Notes under the pieces: model-generated | The model's input: the letters and a program-made list of their open reading frames with translations, nothing else | Database searches by the model: none | Told to the model about the DNA's origin: nothing | Program-made: the position numbers and the translations under genes | Shown: positions 13,867 through 15,236 of the stretch, piece after piece | How positions within the stretch are numbered: position 1 is the stretch's first letter | Layout of the letters: each line of letters begins with the position of its first letter | Source: Myxococcota bacterium | GTDB taxonomy: Bacteria > Myxococcota_C > UBA6777 | Direction of reading: 5' to 3' | DNA: 15,236 nucleotides | Assembly: GCA_963169055.1 (NCBI GenBank) | Contig: CAUJFU010000073.1 | Coordinates: 1 to 15,236 of the forward strand

Positions 13867-14097
13867 ATGCAACAAAACAAAGAAAGATCTCTTGGGATCG
13901 CAACAGTCGTCGCCGCCATCCTTAACAAAGGCGAACACGGCGCTCCACCCGCAGCACCGGGACGCCCCGCTGGCCCACCCCGCGAAAATGGCTTTGATGT
14001 CCGCCTCGAAGAAGGCAAGATCTGCCTCTTCGACTGCAAGGGCAACCGCATCACCCTCGAAGAATTAATCCAGTACGTCTCCCGCTACCTCCCCTGA
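13867..14097 (+). CDS. Small hypothetical protein, 76 residues
   Basis: ATG 13867 is preceded by AGGAG (13854-13858) at an eight-base spacing, a strong start signal, although the frame is open for 79 codons further upstream. The protein has a short helix-forming start (SLGIATVVAAILNKG), a Gly/Pro/Ala-rich linker (about 24-41), and a compact C-terminus FDVRLEEGKICLFDCKGNR followed by ITLEELIQYVSRYLP. The two Cys are six residues... apart only loosely (KICLFDCKG) and do not make a recognisable metal site. I do not recognise the family. It is a single gene ending 30 bases before the convergent hrpB stop. Confidence 0.68.
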   Translation: MQQNKERSLGIATVVAAILNKGEHGAPPAAPGRPAGPPRENGFDVRLEEGKICLFDCKGNRITLEELIQYVSRYLP

Positions 14098-14127
14098 TCG
14101 CCCTCGAAGTTCTATCCCACACCAAGA

Positions 14128-15236
14128 TCACACGCCCGTTTTATTCCGTTGTGGCCGTCGTTCGGCTTTCGCGGAAAAAGGATCTTCAGGCCACGCATGT
14201 TTCGGATAACGCTGACGAAGCTCTTTGCGTACTTCGTTGTATGCGTTTTGCCAGAAGCTACGGAGATCTTGCGTCACTTGTTGAGGCCGATGATTCGGGG
14301 CCAGCAGATGCAACAACAAAGCCACCCGCCCTTTCGCAATGCGCGGGGTTTCCAACCAACCGAACACTTCTTGGATGCGCACGGCAAGGATCGGTGGATC
14401 GTCGGCTTCGCGGTATTCGATCCGCAACACCGATCCGCTCGGGACTTCGATACGTTCGGGGATCTCTTCCTGTAGAGTGCGCTGTTGTGGATACGAAAGC
14501 TCGGCCAGCAAAAGCTCGGCCCACGGCAACTGGCGGAGTTCTTCAAAAGAGCGCTTGCCAAAACACCACAGCGGCAATCGCTCCTGCAACATCGCCTCAT
14601 CAAACGCAGGAGCTTTCGCCTCGGGCAACCAACGATGCAAGGCACGCAAGCGCAGCAAAAGCTGCGCATACACGGGCTGATCAAGGCCCAAGGCCACAAC
14701 AGGATCGCGAGCCGCTTCTTGTGCAAGGCGCTCAGAAACAACCGCAGCATCCGGGACAAAGGGCCGAGAACGCAACAGAAGCTGCTGATACAACGTCTTT
14801 TGTAAGCCCACCACCCGTCCGCGTGTCGCATCAAAGGCGATCTCTTGCTGTTCTCGAAGGTGGTGCGCCGTCAACCACGCCTCTTGGATCGCAGAGTTCT
14901 GACGCGCCCATGATTCGGCGCGTTCCTGACGTTTTCCTGCGTCCACATCCAGCGCAAGAAACAACGGCGCTTGTTTGACTTGGCTTTGCGGATCGATGCG
15001 AACTCCCCGACCATTCGCCAAAACCGCACGCAGGGGATCACCTTCGCGGCGCTGGGCAACACGATCTGGAAACCCCGAAAGCAAGGCCCTCGCCAACGCT
15101 TCGTCGCGCTGCGCACGAGACAGACCCACCGTTCGCGGCGAAGAGGACACGATTTGCACAAGCTGCTGTTGGACTTGGCGCAACGGCGAAACGCTGCGTT
15201 TGTACTGCGCAGACAGCGGATGCTCCGAAGCATCCA
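14128..15236 (-). CDS. hrpB: ATP-dependent helicase HrpB, C-terminal part
   Basis: The frame is open through the right edge, so only about 368 C-terminal codons are visible and the start and DEAH helicase core lie outside. What remains matches the HrpB-specific C-terminal region: PDRVAQRREGD, LANGRGVRIDP, the segment ERIEVPSGSVLRIEY, LAVRIQEVFGWLETPR, LLHLLAPNHRPQQVTQDL, and the hallmark end FWQNAYNEVRKELRQRYPKH followed by AWPEDP. HrpB proteins are widespread DEAH-box RNA helicases whose physiological role in bacteria is poorly defined. The last ~15 residues are basic. It is convergent with the small gene, and I see no terminator in the 30-base gap. Confidence 0.95.
   Translation of the reverse strand, partial: DASEHPLSAQYKRSVSPLRQVQQQLVQIVSSSPRTVGLSRAQRDEALARALLSGFPDRVAQRREGDPLRAVLANGRGVRIDPQSQVKQAPLFLALDVDAGKRQERAESWARQNSAIQEAWLTAHHLREQQEIAFDATRGRVVGLQKTLYQQLLLRSRPFVPDAAVVSERLAQEAARDPVVALGLDQPVYAQLLLRLRALHRWLPEAKAPAFDEAMLQERLPLWCFGKRSFEELRQLPWAELLLAELSYPQQRTLQEEIPERIEVPSGSVLRIEYREADDPPILAVRIQEVFGWLETPRIAKGRVALLLHLLAPNHRPQQVTQDLRSFWQNAYNEVRKELRQRYPKHAWPEDPFSAKAERRPQRNKTGV

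Noticed and set aside
13183-13938. 251-codon minus-strand frame across the alkyltransferase-like gene, element B and the small gene
   Set aside because: It runs through three unrelated features, has no family match, and conflicts with a well-supported gene in another frame.

Overview
The window is an ordinary chromosomal segment of a Gram-negative bacterium with moderately high GC and strongly C-ending codons. Signs of a two-membrane cell are a lipobox lipoprotein, exported thioredoxin-like and other signal-peptide proteins, and the ddl-ftsQ-ftsA division genes. No rRNA, tRNA, IS element, prophage or CRISPR array is visible. The lineage cannot be fixed by eye. The gene set and the many dispersed palindromic repeats would fit a deltaproteobacterial or myxobacterial-type genome, but that is inference.

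Layout. Positions 2-469 hold the 3' end of an unrecognised plus-strand reading frame that ends in a 15-bp minisatellite. Then come a CNT-family nucleoside transporter with a long Pro/Gln-rich tail (777-2378) and a lipoprotein with two LEA2/WHy-like repeats (2494-3348). Facing them on the minus strand is a division/cell-wall block in the order ddl (6918-5989), ftsQ (5723-4866), ftsA (4841-3579). It lacks the usual neighbours murC/murB upstream and ftsZ downstream. A 65-bp tandem repeat and a dispersed hairpin separate ddl from ftsQ. Divergent from ddl, a plus-strand run begins at a plausible sigma70-type promoter: bcp-type peroxiredoxin, an SDR with an altered catalytic triad, mnmE (tRNA modification GTPase), a double-thioredoxin-fold exported protein, and a 574-residue exported protein. 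Junctions in this run are 4- and 10-nt overlaps or short gaps, so it is probably one operon. Convergent to it is a small MGMT/alkyltransferase-like gene (13501-13076). A 76-residue gene of unknown function (13867-14097) then faces the C-terminal part of the helicase gene hrpB, which runs off the right edge.

The most unusual features are repeats rather than a new pathway. (1) In-frame C-rich minisatellites have entered protein-coding genes: a 15-bp unit ending the first frame, a 24/36-bp repeat making the transporter tail, and a 33-bp unit inside the G domain of MnmE at switch II. Two of them share the same 13-bp lead-in. (2) A 39-bp hairpin repeat occurs twice in opposite orientation, with its 6-nt loop inverted relative to the flanks. 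(3) A ~132-bp two-hairpin element occurs twice with compensating stem changes. (4) A 65-bp tandem repeat lies directly upstream of ftsQ. I found no convincing new multi-gene system.
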